The position numbers and the translations under genes were made by a program. The notes under the pieces were generated by a model, which saw only the letters and a program-made list of their open reading frames with translations, was not told where the DNA came from and did no database searches. Of a DNA stretch of 64,000 bases, positions 34,231 to 45,300 are shown one piece after another. Position 1 is the stretch's first letter; every line of letters begins with the position of its first letter. Source of the DNA: Lolium rigidum (taxonomy: Eukaryota > Streptophyta > Magnoliopsida > Poales > Poaceae); assembly GCF_022539505.1 (NCBI RefSeq), contig NC_061509.1, positions 34,910,334 through 34,974,333 of the forward strand, in the 5' to 3' direction.

Positions 34231-36715
34231 TGGGAAACAAGCTGTAGTGCCCGTGCTCGGCGGGTTAGTGGACGAGGACCTATAGGATTTGGTCGAGCCG
34301 CAGCCCTTCTGCGTTTCGTTCTAGTTGGTGAGCTTCTGAGCTTGCCTTTCCCCTTCACGAGAGCCCCCCTTGGGCTCTCTTGAGGGGGAATTTCTTCCAC
34401 GTCGTGGTTCTCCTGAGGAGGCGAATCTTCCCTGTCCTTGCTTGCCGGGTTCTTCCCTTTCTCCTGTTCCTTGTCCTTGGCAACTTGTGCTTCGACCTTT
34501 TGTCTGGCAGCCGCTAGCTCTGCCTGGGCCAACTCCTTTGCTTGGATGAGTGCCACCAGTTGGGCTGGTGTCTTATCAACCGATTTAAACAGAATGCAGC
34601 TATCTTTCGCTACTTGAAGCAGGTGTTGAACAGAGGAGTCTTGAATGGCAGTAAAATCGGCAAGGGGAGGCGTACCTAGAACCTGAGGTGAGGAAGAAGT
34701 CGGTGCAGCTTTGTCCGTCGAGGGCTTGGTCATGGTGTTCTTGTCAGCGGTGAGGCGCACAGCACGCTCCAAGACCGGACCGTCCGTGAGTCCCTTACCC
34801 CGGGCGCTCTTGCGCTCCGCGTGCGCCGGTATAGCTTTGGAGCGAGGGGCTCTTGCCACGGTGGCACCCAGGGCCGGGATTGGGGAGTCTTCAAGGAGGA
34901 GTTGACGAACCGTGGGGTGGCGCGCTATCGCTGGTGCCTGGTGAAGTCCTGGGTTGATCGCACGGGAGTGCTGGTCCACCACCGTGGCGTTCGCCGCTAG
35001 CGCCGCTTCTAGCATCAGTCTCCTTGGGGGCCTGTCATGGTTGTTCTTGCTACTCTTCTCGCTATCTCGTTGCAGCTGTTCCTTGGACGATTGTGGTGAA
35101 GGGCTCTCCAGCCCCACTTCCTCTCTGTCGGCCTGGGATAACCTCAACGCCTTCCCGGGCGTTGGGTCGCTCTGTCCTGCGTCCTTGGGGTCCTCTGGCG
35201 AATCACAGATGATGGAGAGAGAGGCTTGAGGTGGCTCAGAGTCGAGAGAACCGGATGGTGTCTGCGGCTGAGGCAGTTCCACTGCAATATTCATAATTTT
35301 GGCCATCATCGGGAAAATGTCCCCAGCTTCTGTAAGATTGGAACCATACTGCGAGAACGCAGAGGAAGGAAGCTTGACTGGAGAGGTGGGCAGGTGTGTG
35401 GTGAGGGCAGCAGGTTCCTTGTCCTTGGGCTCGGAGGCGTTGAGGGCCACAGATTTCCGTCCCTTGCTCCCGGCCCCTCCCGCTGGGGCCGAGGCCGCTT
35501 CCTTGTCGTTCTTCCGGTGGCGTCCCCTACGGCCGTCCCAACGATCTTTGTCCGTCTCTTCATTATCCTCATCTTTGTCTTCTTCTCCTCTTTGTCCCGG
35601 GGGCGGTTGCGGAGCATGGGGAGGGGAGTCACTGGCTGGAGCTTCTTCACGTTCGACACGGATACGGTAGCCCTGCATGTTGACGAAGAGAGTGATATAT
35701 TCTTGAATCTTGACCGGCGCTTGGCATCCAACTGACATGCGGATGGGAGCGGAAGGGTGTGCAAGCGAGTCCATGTCCACCCCTATTGGACGACCCAGCT
35801 CCCTTGTGCTGAGCAGAAGTCTATCAGCATGGCGAAGGGGTGGAGGGACGCCGATGAGGCGTACCCAGGTTTCCACCAAGGTTTCCGAAACCAGTGGATC
35901 TCCAACTTGGACAGTAACCAGGGCTTTGAGCTTGCTCGATGGGAGGGTTAGGCCCCCCCCCCCTCTAATGGCAATCCTCAAGCTCTCTTTGAAGGAAACA
36001 CCACCGCGAAGTCGGAGGCACTCAGTTGGCGCACCTGCCAGTCCCAGTTTTCGTCGACCAAGTCCTTGAACTCTTCCTCTACCTCTTCTTCCATCAGTCT
36101 CCCTTGTTCGATGATGACCGTGGCTGAGTTGGCAATGGGCTGTTGCAGTTCTTCCTGGGGGACCTCGCAGCACATGAAACCTTGCCAGCCGCCCCCGAAT
36201 CCCGCCCAAAAGGGAGCCCGGGCCTTGGAGAACGCGGCGCACATTGCCGAGTGATGGCCGGACTTCTTGCAGTTGACGCAGAACGATTCTTCCGTGCAGT
36301 CCGCTTGGATGTGCCCTTTCTTGCCACAGTTGTAGCAGGTGATGTGTGCGGAGTCGGGGTTTGCCGGCCCCGCCACCCCTGAGGCAGAGGCGTCCGCAGT
36401 GAGCGACGGGGGACCCGAACCATGGGGCGGTCGCGGTTGGCGGAGGGGCCTCCTGTTGTTTGGGCCCCTGCCTGGCTCGCGCCCTCGCGGGCCAGGGGGA
36501 GGGGGCGGGAGGCGCTCTTGACGTAATCTCTCCTCCTCTTGGCGCTGCGACGAGCCACCGGCGCGATCCCCATCGCGGTCCCGGCTCCGTTGTTGTCTGC
36601 GTTGCTCCTCCTGCTCACGATCTAACTTCTGCCTTAGGTCTTGGTCGCGGTTGCGGTGGTAGCCTCCCTGGCTTTCCTCGAACGAGCGCTTGCCGTAGTA
36701 CGAGCTCCTATCCAT
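34227..36715 (-). pseudogene. LINE ORF1 with two CCHC knuckles and a DUF4283-like domain (one frameshift)
   Basis: I take MDRSSYYGKR at 36715 as the start. An Arg/Glu/Gln-rich helical region is followed by two zinc knuckles: CYNCGKKGHIQADC (residues 127-140) and CVNCKKSGHHSAMC (146-159). Then comes a domain beginning DENWDWQVRQLSASDFAV. A one-base frameshift near 35990 moves it into the frame with ESLRIAIRGG, WVRLIGVPP and VDMDSLAHPSAPIRM, which looks like the DUF4283 type found in plant LINE ORF1. The rest is low-complexity and basic, ending in an Arg-rich tail with the TGA at 34227-34229. The product should coat element RNA. The stop overlaps the ORF2 ATG as ATGA. Confidence 0.85.
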
Positions 36716-36857
36716 GGGTGAGAGGATAGGATGGGATCCTTCGGAGGCGTTGGCTAGGGTTAGGGTTTTGGCGGAGTGGATGTTGCGGCGCACGTCGCGT
36801 GGGGGCGCGGGGAAGCCAAGAGTGGGATCTAGGGTTCCCGGAGGGAGCCACAACCAC

Positions 36858-37652
36858 TTAAAAGGCTCTTGCGGGGGGGGGGGTAGAAACGGAATAAGTG
36901 GAAAAGATCTCTGCCTCTGTCCCTTGATCTTCGAGTGAGGACTCGTGTAGCGCATCCGACGGCTCCCCGGCACGTCCGTTGGTACCGCTGGAACCAGCCA
37001 GGTTTGGGCGGCCCACCCCGAGTGGCCCACCAGACCCAAACCTCCCCTGCAGTCCAGGTTGGCCCGTTAGGGTTTCCCCTTCGTCACCAACCCTTGGCTC
37101 CCGAACAGGCGCAGCAAGCGGCGGCGCCGCCATCGGCTGCAGGACCCCCGCCGCCGGCAGTGGGATGGCCACCTCCCCCACACGGAAGGACGGGCGGAGC
37201 TGCGCCAGCGTGGAGGATGGGGTGGCCCGCGGCATCCCCCAGGACGGCAGCGGGGGAAACTCCCTGTCCCCCAGCGCCGGCGGTAATGCAGACGGACTTG
37301 CCCTGTCTGGCACCACCCGTGGCGGCAGGACCTCGCGCAGCACAGGACCCGACCATGGCGGCTCAAGGAAGCTTCCCAGACATCGCACGGTGAGTGAGGC
37401 CCTTTCCTCTCCGGTCGTGAGATCTTCAAGCTCCAGATCTGGAACGGGGACCCCTTCGTCGTCCAGCGCGGCGGCCGTCAGCGCGTCCTCCTCCGCCAGG
37501 GGGGAGAACCTACTCCCCGACGGTGGACCACACGCCGCCGCGTCACGGCGCCCCCCATGGGCGGCGGACCGACGGCGACGGCGACAGAGCGGCGCGGCGA
37601 CGTCCCAATCGCCCTCCGCGTCGCCACAGCACACGCGCTGTGTGAGACACAT
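36858..37652 (-). CDS. Upstream ORF in LINE 5' region (264 codons), function unknown
   Basis: An open frame lies upstream of ORF1, in a different frame, starting MCLTQRVCCG and ending in an STPPPARAF tail. It is Pro/Ala/Gly/Arg-rich, but has a less biased acidic part (SPLAEEDALTAAALDDEGVP) and FPPLPSWGMPRA. High GC content makes long chance frames likely, so coding is uncertain. It may be a true extra ORF (ORF0-like) or part of a longer ORF1 N-terminus. I recognise no domain. Confidence 0.3.
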   Translation of the reverse strand: MCLTQRVCCGDAEGDWDVAAPLCRRRRRSAAHGGRRDAAACGPPSGSRFSPLAEEDALTAAALDDEGVPVPDLELEDLTTGEERASLTVRCLGSFLEPPWSGPVLREVLPPRVVPDRASPSALPPALGDREFPPLPSWGMPRATPSSTLAQLRPSFRVGEVAIPLPAAGVLQPMAAPPLAAPVREPRVGDEGETLTGQPGLQGRFGSGGPLGVGRPNLAGSSGTNGRAGEPSDALHESSLEDQGTEAEIFSTYSVSTPPPARAF

Positions 37653-37699
37653 CCTCTTGACCTCCTAACCTGCACCTCAACTGCAGATACCTGAAACCT

Positions 37700-38062
37700 T
37701 CGCGTTGCGTCGTCCAGCACATTGTTATTGGTAACTTAGCTTGATAAGTGATGTGGGAATCCATCTAACTCATTTTGAAAGAACCAATTAATTGTAGTAG
37801 TACACTACAAGCACCACCATAGGTCCAGCAAACTATTATCGCCAGCTTAGCATGATAAGTGTCGTGGGAATGTATCTGACTCATTTTTAGACCGCTAGTT
37901 AATTGTAGTAGTGCTACCGGCACCACGATCCATCTAGCAGTAGCTTGATTGGTACAGTGATAGGTGCCATGAGAATGCATGCATCTGACTCATTTTAAGA
38001 CCACCCATTAATTGGAGTATTACAAGCACAATGATCGATCAATCAAGCTGTAGCACAATGAT
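37700..38062. repeat. Degenerate tandem array, unit about 110 bp
   Basis: Units begin near 37710, 37825 and 37931 and share TCCAGCA, CTTAGCTTGATAAGTG, GGGAATCCATCTGACTCATTTT, TTAATTGTAGTAGT and CAAGCACCAC. Further partial units occur at about 39017-39085 and 54110-54200. The repeat is non-coding. I do not recognise the family. Confidence 0.75.
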
Positions 38063-38083
38063 AAAAAAATGTATATGCACTTA

Positions 38084-38611
38084 CTCCCTCCATATCATAA
38101 TTACATGTCGTTTTGGACATGCCTTGAGTCAAACTTTAAAAACTTGAACTACGAATATCATACTCCCTCTGTTCCATTCTATAGTGCCTATTGTTTTTTG
38201 GCACGGAAATTAGCGCAAGAGTATTTTTCTACACAAGACCCCTAGCTTAACGATTTGAGATCAACGTAAAATTTGGGAAATCCATATCTTCCTAACTTAC
38301 CATAACAATTTTGGGAGCTGAACGATTTGGGAGCTGAACGGGGAGGGGATAATTGAAAAAAGCTAAGCTAAAACCTTATATTCTGAAACAAATGCAAAAA
38401 ATCTATAGGCACTATAGAAAGGAACGGAGGGAGTATTAATTATTAAAATTTGGAATTTAATATCATATGCATAGATTTGTCACGAAAAATATTTCTAAAA
38501 TATTATATTTTTTGGTTTTATACATATATTTTATAGAAATAAGTGGTTAAAATTGCATCTTGGAGACTATGTTAAAGTCCAGAACGTCATATATTTATGA
38601 TATGCATGGAG
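38084..38611. mobile_element. Stowaway MITE (outer), containing another MITE
   Basis: The left end is CTCCCTCCATATCATAA at 38084, and the right end is the inverse of CTCCATGCATATCATAA at 38611, with TA on both sides (38082-38083, 38612-38613). Without the nested MITE it is about 255 bp. The same MITE without the insertion lies at 53437-53691. Confidence 0.85.
38163..38433. mobile_element. Stowaway MITE (inner), 271 bp
   Basis: It starts CTCCCTCTGTTCC and ends GGAACGGAGGGAG, flanked by TA at 38161-38162 and 38434-38435. The duplicate at 53437-53691 has a single TA at the same place (ATATCATATTAATT), an intact empty site that proves the boundaries. Confidence 0.95.
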
Positions 38612-38663
38612 TACAGGAATGAATCCAACAAAGTTAATTGAAAAAACTTGACAAAATTCCTTC

Positions 38664-38885
38664 TTGAAATTATTTTATAGAGAAAGTTCCTTAGAAAAGT
38701 ACTTGATGCAATATCCAGACAGTGCCTTAGAAATGCAAAAAGTATACACAGTTTTGCCAAAAATTGAGCGCTGGGAAAAAAAGACTTCTTTGTGGTCGGA
38801 GGTAGTACTCAGCTTAGGTTTCTTTTCTCATGCACCAGACGGATCCCCAAAGTCTGAAATAGCATTTGCTACATTACAACAGTAA
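38664..38885 (+). CDS. Hypothetical 73-codon ORF in duplicated block, copy 1
   Basis: It begins MKLFYRESSLEKYLMQYPD and ends SEIAFATLQQ. The composition looks protein-like (mixed charged and aromatic residues, SLWSEVVLSLGFFSHAPDG), unlike the AT-rich surroundings. The second copy (53744-53965) differs by two bases, both changing an amino acid (Ser to Tyr, Gln to Leu), which gives no sign of selection. No domain, signal peptide or membrane segment is evident. It could be an exon fragment of a host gene or chance. Confidence 0.25.
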   Translation: MKLFYRESSLEKYLMQYPDSALEMQKVYTVLPKIERWEKKTSLWSEVVLSLGFFSHAPDGSPKSEIAFATLQQ

Positions 38886-39129
38886 TACATTGATTTTCGT
38901 GCGGCCCTTTACTACCTAAGGTTTTTGCTGAACCTAGGCTGATTAGCACACGTAGGTCTTTAATGCATGGACCGTTTAGCTGTGCTACTTGGTACTTGCG
39001 TGATGGACGACATCGACCAGTCCACATAGGTGGGAATCCATCTGACTCATGTGAAAAGTAATGATCGATCAATCAAGCTGTAGCTCGATAGGTACTTTTT
39101 TAAATTAGTACAAGAAAAACATAATTCCA

Positions 39130-39462
39130 CGTGTAACAGTGTACACGTGTATGCAAAGGAGGCATACGACAAACATAATAGTATAAGTTGCGTATAAGTT
39201 TTAGTCAATGTCAAACTTTGTAAATGTTTGATCGACTATATAGCAAAAATATTATTATCTATAAAATGAAATGTATATAATATGAAAATATATTTCACCA
39301 TGATTCTAATAATATTGATTTCATGTTATAAATGTTGGTATATTTTGTTATGTAATTGATCAAACTTTAGAAAATTTGACTTTTACACAAAATTACGTGC
39401 AACATAAATTGGGGCGGAGGGAGTAGTTCATTTGACTTTCACGCAAAACCGAACAGAGGGAG
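39130..39462. mobile_element. Stowaway MITE remnants, right ends only
   Basis: GGGGCGGAGGGAG followed by TA ends at 39423, and ACAGAGGGAG followed by TA ends at 39462, both the right-end form of Stowaway elements. The AT-rich interior (GTCAAACTTTG... and ...GATCAAACTTTAG, an inverted pair) fits a Stowaway body. The left ends are lost. Confidence 0.6.
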
Positions 39463-39464
39463 TA

Positions 39465-40311
39465 CGATACTAAATTTATGGAAGAAGTGCATGGGTTGCT
39501 TTACGTGGTGAATTTGGACCGGTTACCCAAACTAGACCTAGAATAGCGTCACCACGCCTGCATGCGTAGATTACTGATGGGACCCACATGCAATAATGAA
39601 ATTGATTGTTTTCCTTGTGCATGGTTCACGTGAGATGATCAGGCCTCGTCACTACGCAGCTTCCACGAACCCACCGGCTGGCGCAGTAAGACAGCGTGTC
39701 GTGTATAGTATATTCTCTCCTTTTCAAAATACTCCGCATATTACATATCTTTGGGACAAGTCTTTGACTGACAATTACACTATTAATATGTAACCTTGGT
39801 GCTACAAAATTATAACCACAAACAAGTATTTTAGAATACATATTTAATGACATCAATTTTATGTCACAAAATCTTATATCTTATATTTACTAATTGGAGG
39901 CACCATACGAGACACCACATTAATCCACATCATCAGAATAATTAAGACAATTAGATCTAAAATTTACGGTTAAGATTAATCAAAAAAACTATTATTTATA
40001 ATGTCACGTAAATAGTTACGTAGTCACGCTTTGATTAAAGGGCCAAGCATGCACGTTTATCTAATCCATAGATTGTTTATAAAACAAATTATATTAACAG
40101 CTAAGATTTTATACAGGTCAGCCCGCATGTCCTAGGAGTCCATGGTCTTTTTACTACGCCTAACTAATCCAATCCCTAATCAGCCGGCACGTTTTAAGTG
40201 TCCAAGCTGTGTACTACACCTAATAAATCGGTCAATCATGCGATAACAACTCTAAAACCTTTGCGTTAGTTTGAGCCAAAACGAAAGACCGCATGAAAGC
40301 CTGTTCCGCTA
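39465..40311. other. AT-rich intergenic DNA
   Basis: No gene. Around 39715-39890 a diverged MITE-like stretch (CTCTCCTTTTCAAAATACTCC) is visible without clear ends. Nothing else is recognisable. Confidence 0.5.
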
Positions 40312-40544
40312 CTCCCTATGTACAGTTTAACAGGCACACACATAATTTTAGACAAAGTTTGATCACTAATTTGGTCAACTAAATATAAATTATATTTATA
40401 TAAAATATATACCATTAGATTCGTATTTAAACAAGGTTTCCAATAATATATTTTTTGTTACATATATTCTATATTTTATTGACCAAAATAATGGTTAAAA
40501 TAATTTTTAAACTACGTGCGTGCCTGTTAAACTGATCTGGAGAG
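40312..40544. mobile_element. Stowaway-like MITE, about 233 bp
   Basis: CTCCCTATGTACAGTTTAAC AGGCAC at the left (after TA at 40310-40311) matches inversely CTCTCCAGATCAGTTTAAC AGGCAC at the right end. The right TA is mutated (GGAGAG). The interior is over 75% A+T. Confidence 0.75.
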
Positions 40545-41739
40545 TGGCTATAAATATTTTGCTGAAAAGATCGATCGGCTTTGCGAATAGATGAGCATGA
40601 CATGATCCGATTGAAAAATATAGCGTGGCGGACAGAAGCACCATTGGATATCATACATGCCATTGGATATAATACATGCTGGCTCTCGATGCGAGCCCCT
40701 CGCCGGTAAGCCGCCGGGTGCTATGCGTCGACTGCATCCGACTACTTCACATGCAAAGCAGTTGGCTAAGGAAGCCGGAAGAATTAATTATTTTTCTTTG
40801 TGCGTGCAATACAAAATTTTCCTTTGTTTTTCTACGTATATATTACTTTGGCTGTTACATGAATTGGGAATTAATTAATTTTTTAGAGCATGAATACGTA
40901 TGATACTTTATAGGTATATATTTCTCAAACATAGAAAAAATTCCAAGCAACATTGATCATAAAAAGAATTCTCTAAGAGATAATTATTGATGAAAAAATG
41001 TAAATTCCAAAGCATTTATTCCTAGCCAAGAAAACTAGAAAAATACAACAATGGATTTTTGATATGTCACGCATGTTATGTTGCTAGAATATCAAATATA
41101 TATTACCACTAGTAAACCGTGAGTGGAGATATATTATCTTAAATAACATGCATGGTTATAATCAAGCAAAATTGGGTGAAACGGAAATTATATTTGTCCA
41201 TATAGAAAAATTCTAGGATATTGTACACATGTACAATCTATGTCGTGTTGCCCTTCCATGCTAAGAAGGAAATACATTCGATTATTCAAGCTTTTTTAGA
41301 AAATTATTGTCCATGGATAAATAAAACATGAGAAAGTTGTGGCTGAGCTATACCTTTTATAATTTCAAGAAATAATATATTGTGAAAAGGGGATTTTATG
41401 GAAGACATAGAAAGACGATGTGGTAGAAAATTTGCAGGAGTGTAAAATTAACCGAATTTTATAATATTCTTTTCGCTCAAACGCAAAAAAAATCAATGTA
41501 AAACTTTACGGGTCCACAAAATTTTGTACTACGATAAGTTGAGATAAACTTTTAAATTTGTGGCACACCAAATAATTGGGAAAAATAGCTACACCTGAGA
41601 TTATAAAAACTCCTCCCAATGAAAACACACAAAATTTTGGATTCGCAACCATATTGTCCACTAATATAATGTATGTTACCTAAATAAAGATGCATGTACG
41701 TTCTATAATTTTTCATATAATTAATTTTGAACATGCTAG
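40545..41739. other. AT-rich DNA, possible Helitron interior
   Basis: No gene or repeat that I recognise. If the terminus at 41740-41767 is real, part of this stretch is the body of a non-autonomous Helitron whose 5' end I could not place. Confidence 0.35.
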
Positions 41740-41767
41740 CCCGGGCAAGTGCACGGGTTGATGACTA
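41740..41767 (+). mobile_element. Helitron-like 3' terminus
   Basis: A hairpin CCCGGGC AAGT GCACGGG (41740-41757, one mismatch) is followed after six bases by CTAG (41764-41767) and then T. A short GC-rich hairpin just before CTRR and a T after it is the signature of Helitron 3' ends. Confidence 0.6.
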
Positions 41768-41803
41768 GTGTATACTAATTGAGTAATTGTTGGTATGGAG
41801 GGA

Positions 41804-42010
41804 CACTAGTAGAAAAACGCTCATCTATACCGGTTCCAGAGGGCCATTTGCACCGGTTTCTCAACCGGTATAAAAAATCCGGTACAAAAGCCCCCCCCCT
41901 TTCGTACCGGTTCCTTACGAACCGGTATTAATGGCGCCTCCACGTGGGCGCCCAGGAGAGCGCACGGCGAGGGAGCTTTGGTACCGGTTTGTATTACAAA
42001 CCGGTACCAA
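41804..42010. repeat. Left terminal and subterminal repeats of C3
   Basis: After the terminal inverted repeat come several ACCGGTT/AACCGGT pairs (CACCGGTTTCTCAACCGGTA, GTACCGGTTCCTTACGAACC, TACCGGTTTGTATTACAAAC) that form short hairpins. They match those at the right end and are probable transposase-binding sites. Confidence 0.85.
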
Positions 42011-42397
42011 AGGTTGGCTACCGCGGCAGGAAATATGCATGAATCTCTGCCGCGGCAGAGAATTCATGGTTTAGGGTTTTTGCAGGGGTTTAGGGGTATC
42101 GGAGCGTTTCATATCACGTCGATGCACCAGAAATGCGTTTGGGTTTACGTAGTACATGAAGATCAAGGTGATGCATATCAAGTTGGTGCATATAATATAA
42201 CACACATGTAATTGCATAAGTAGTACTCTTCGATGCATATCAAGTCGATGCACCAGAATAAAGTACTACATGCATGAAGATCGATCTTCATGCGTAGTGG
42301 TACTCTCCGAGACATACTATCTATTACATGTACCATAGTGGTACACTCCGAGTCGAACTATATATACACAAAGCAATCGAGGAGCGGGAGAAGATCT

Positions 42398-45300
42398 TTA
42401 TGCATAGTGGAACTCTCCGGATGGTGGTATGACTTCCCGAAGGAAAAATCCCGCCAATTCCTCGCCAATTGCTTTGAAGCGCTCCTCGATTGAGATCTTC
42501 TCCCGCTTTCTTCTCAACTGTAAAAGAATAAGATACAAATGAATACATGAGCTATGTGTGTGTGTGTATATATATGTATATATCAAATCACAAATCAAAC
42601 AATTATTACTGAAACTCAGCACAACTTATGGTAACAAAATAAATTTGTGAATATTGTTTTCGTACCTCTTTATTTCTTTCATTATTCGCTCTCTCGCTGA
42701 CAATTCTGTGGATGTACTCGCAAATGTAGTATCCACATAGATCAGTCCCCTGTGGTTGTTTCGCGCATTTCTGTACAAGAATATAATTCAGTCAAACAAT
42801 AATCAAGTATGATAAAGGTGTGTGGACCTAGGTAACTACTACTTACTTGTTCGCACGCCATATCAGCTTCGGTGCCCATTGAAAGGACTGATCTTCCTTG
42901 ATGAAAGTTTCCCATACGCTGCCCGACAAAAGAAAATGCACAAAAGAGTTATCAATCAGTTGATATCAGGAAATTCACAAAAAAACCGATAAGAATTTGA
43001 ATTACCTTTTGAGCATAAGAAAACAAGACTTGTATAGTATAGGCTCTTTGGTTAGTGAGTCAAAGACTTCAACTTCTCCTTCGTACATTTTAATGACGAT
43101 AAGAATAAAGTGAAACCTGCGCACGTTTAAATATGTAGTGTCATATATATAAGTCATCAGTTAATATTTTAACATATGGTGAGCAAAATAGAATGTGTTA
43201 TAAGAGAGTAACACTCACTGGAAGTTGTAAGGCCAAAGTATTGTCTTTTTGTCACGTTGTCGCTTCAAAAAACTTAGCAAAGTCTTCGGTGTATCCCTGT
43301 TATAGAGGGGTTCTTCTATGGTCCTGACATGCATTGTGTCCGGGTCAATGAACCCAATGTCCGTGATTGCATCCCTTTTGCATTCGAGCATCTTCGATCT
43401 GCATAACATAGCGCACAAAAGATTATAATTTGCAGTATAATGAAGGAGCTGAGCTAAAGACTTCTCAAATTATATAAATAAATCACTTACAGACAATAGC
43501 AACTGATGATAGATTTATCGAGGGCCCGAAGATTGTATAACTGGAAAAGCTCGCAGAAGTCAACGCTCACAGAGTATTCTTGGAAGTAGTGCTCTTCCTT
43601 AACTCGCACCATGATAGTCTCGATCCCTCCCTTTGTGGCAACACCGTACCACGTATGCAAGTTACGCATTCTTGTTGGTAGCTTCCTGAGATTCTCGACC
43701 AAATCTTTCCCTTGAACATATTTATATTGTACTTCAGCTGAGGGGTAATCGGTGTATTGTCGAGAACTTTGAACGGCCTTCTCGTCAAACACCACGAGAT
43801 GGGGGGCCGATTGAACGGGTTGTTGTCCGAGCTGGTAGACTTGGTGTATCCCTTTTATCTCCTTGACACCCGATTGAACGGGTTTTGTCGCCTCGATCAT
43901 GTTGTCATACGACCTTTCAATAGAACGCCTATAGTCAGATGGCGGCGATGGTAGAGGGTCATATAGATTCTCAATGGTACGCACAACTTTCACCGGATCT
44001 AGTGTCTTCTCAAAAGGTATCTCTGGCACTTTCGGTGCAAAAAAGGCTTTCAGCTCGGACTCAACGGTTTCCCTGTTTTCCTCTTCACTTTTTTCCCAAG
44101 GTAAATTCTCAATGGGCGGCTGTGGTTTCTCCTTTCTAGATCTCTTCCTAGGCGGCGTACCATTCCGCTTAACGGGCGCTGTCTTACACGGAGGATCTCG
44201 AGATGGTGGACTCACGCTGGGGTCCCTCTCAGGTAGGTGTGGACTTGGCTGCTCACGAGGACTGCTACCAGGAGGAGTCGATGGCATTTGCTGCTCATGT
44301 GGAAGAGTCGGTGGCCTTTGCAAAAGGACGATGTACTTCTTCGGCCATAGGGCGAAACCGTGCTTGACATCGGCCAGTGTCCTCTCATCTTCACCTCTAG
44401 GAATATCAAGCTCCACTGTTTCAAAACCCGGAACAACTTCATCCACCCCGACACGAACACAGCTAGGTGGAATGGGCATATGATGGTGCATTGCTCCATG
44501 TTCACTTGGGTACACATAGCCGACCGCCACCTTAACGGACGCGGTCCTGAATAACATATGTAGCTCGCAATCTGTCTTCTCCGTGACATAATCCACGGGG
44601 TAGCTTTCTCCACATCCGTCAAGATGCGAGGAACCGACACTGCTTCTTCGCTGAGATGGGGCAGCATCGGCTTGTGGATCCTGTCGAAACAGCGGCTGAT
44701 CAGGTGCCCTCTGATTTTTCTCAAGCGCCTCCACCCTATTTAACAATTCCGTTAACGTGTCGGCGTCCTTCTTCTTCTTTCGCGAACGGCTTCTATAAGT
44801 GTCAGCGCTGTCCGGCCACGCTTCCTTCATGGTGAGACCTGGGCGAGCTCGTACCCGTCCAACGTGTTCAGGATTCCCCAGAGCGAGTGTTAGCTCATCA
44901 TTCTCTCTATCGGGAATGTACTCTCCCTTTCTGACCTTTTCAATTGCATCTACAAGCTTCGGTACAATTGCCTCAATTTTTTCCTTCCATTTTCCCTTCG
45001 CAACGATCAGCCCTGTATTTGGGTCCAACCCTGCCCCATGCGCGAACAACCAGAACTTGGACCGTTCGGGCCAGTCCCATGTCTGTGGAGTGATTCCTGC
45101 ATCCATCAGTTTATTTTCAAACGCTGTCCACTTCGGAATGGCAGTCTTGTAGCCACCAGACCCCAAATGATGCCAAAGTTTCTTCTTTGAAGCATTTTTC
45201 GTATTTGTGACCGATCGGGACACAAAAGTAGACGATTGCTTATACATCTTAAATGCGGGCCAGTGATCTTTTATCTTCACTAGATTATCATCGAATACTG

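Larger units (their letters stand above)
30768..37665 (-). mobile_element. LINE (L1-type non-LTR retrotransposon), 3'-truncated
   Basis: On the minus strand an upstream ORF (37652-36858), ORF1 (36715-34227) and ORF2 (34230 to about 30768) follow in order, which defines a near full-length plant L1-type LINE. No 3' untranslated region or poly-A is present: ORF2 stops being recognisable at ...WALFLAQSWRS and runs straight into C2 terminal sequence. The 5' end near 37665 is judged from where GC-rich LINE sequence gives way to the AT-rich repeat array. I found no target duplication. Confidence 0.88.
38067..39029. repeat. Duplicated block, copy 1 (with inner MITE)
   Basis: Apart from the 273 bp MITE insertion this block is collinear with 53420-54109 over 690 bp. 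I count about seven differences by eye, so about 99% identity. It contains the outer MITE and a 73-codon ORF. Both copies are followed by relatives of the ~110 bp repeat. Confidence 0.93.

Noticed and set aside
35951..35963. Poly-C run as the site of the ORF1 frameshift in the LINE
   Set aside because: Both frames compared around it show that the shift is upstream, near 35990; the run itself reads as Gly-Gly-Gly-Gly in the continuing frame.
37797..37810. CACTACAAG at 37803 as the missing right end of C2
   Set aside because: It is in the same, not inverted, orientation and is part of the ~110 bp repeat unit.
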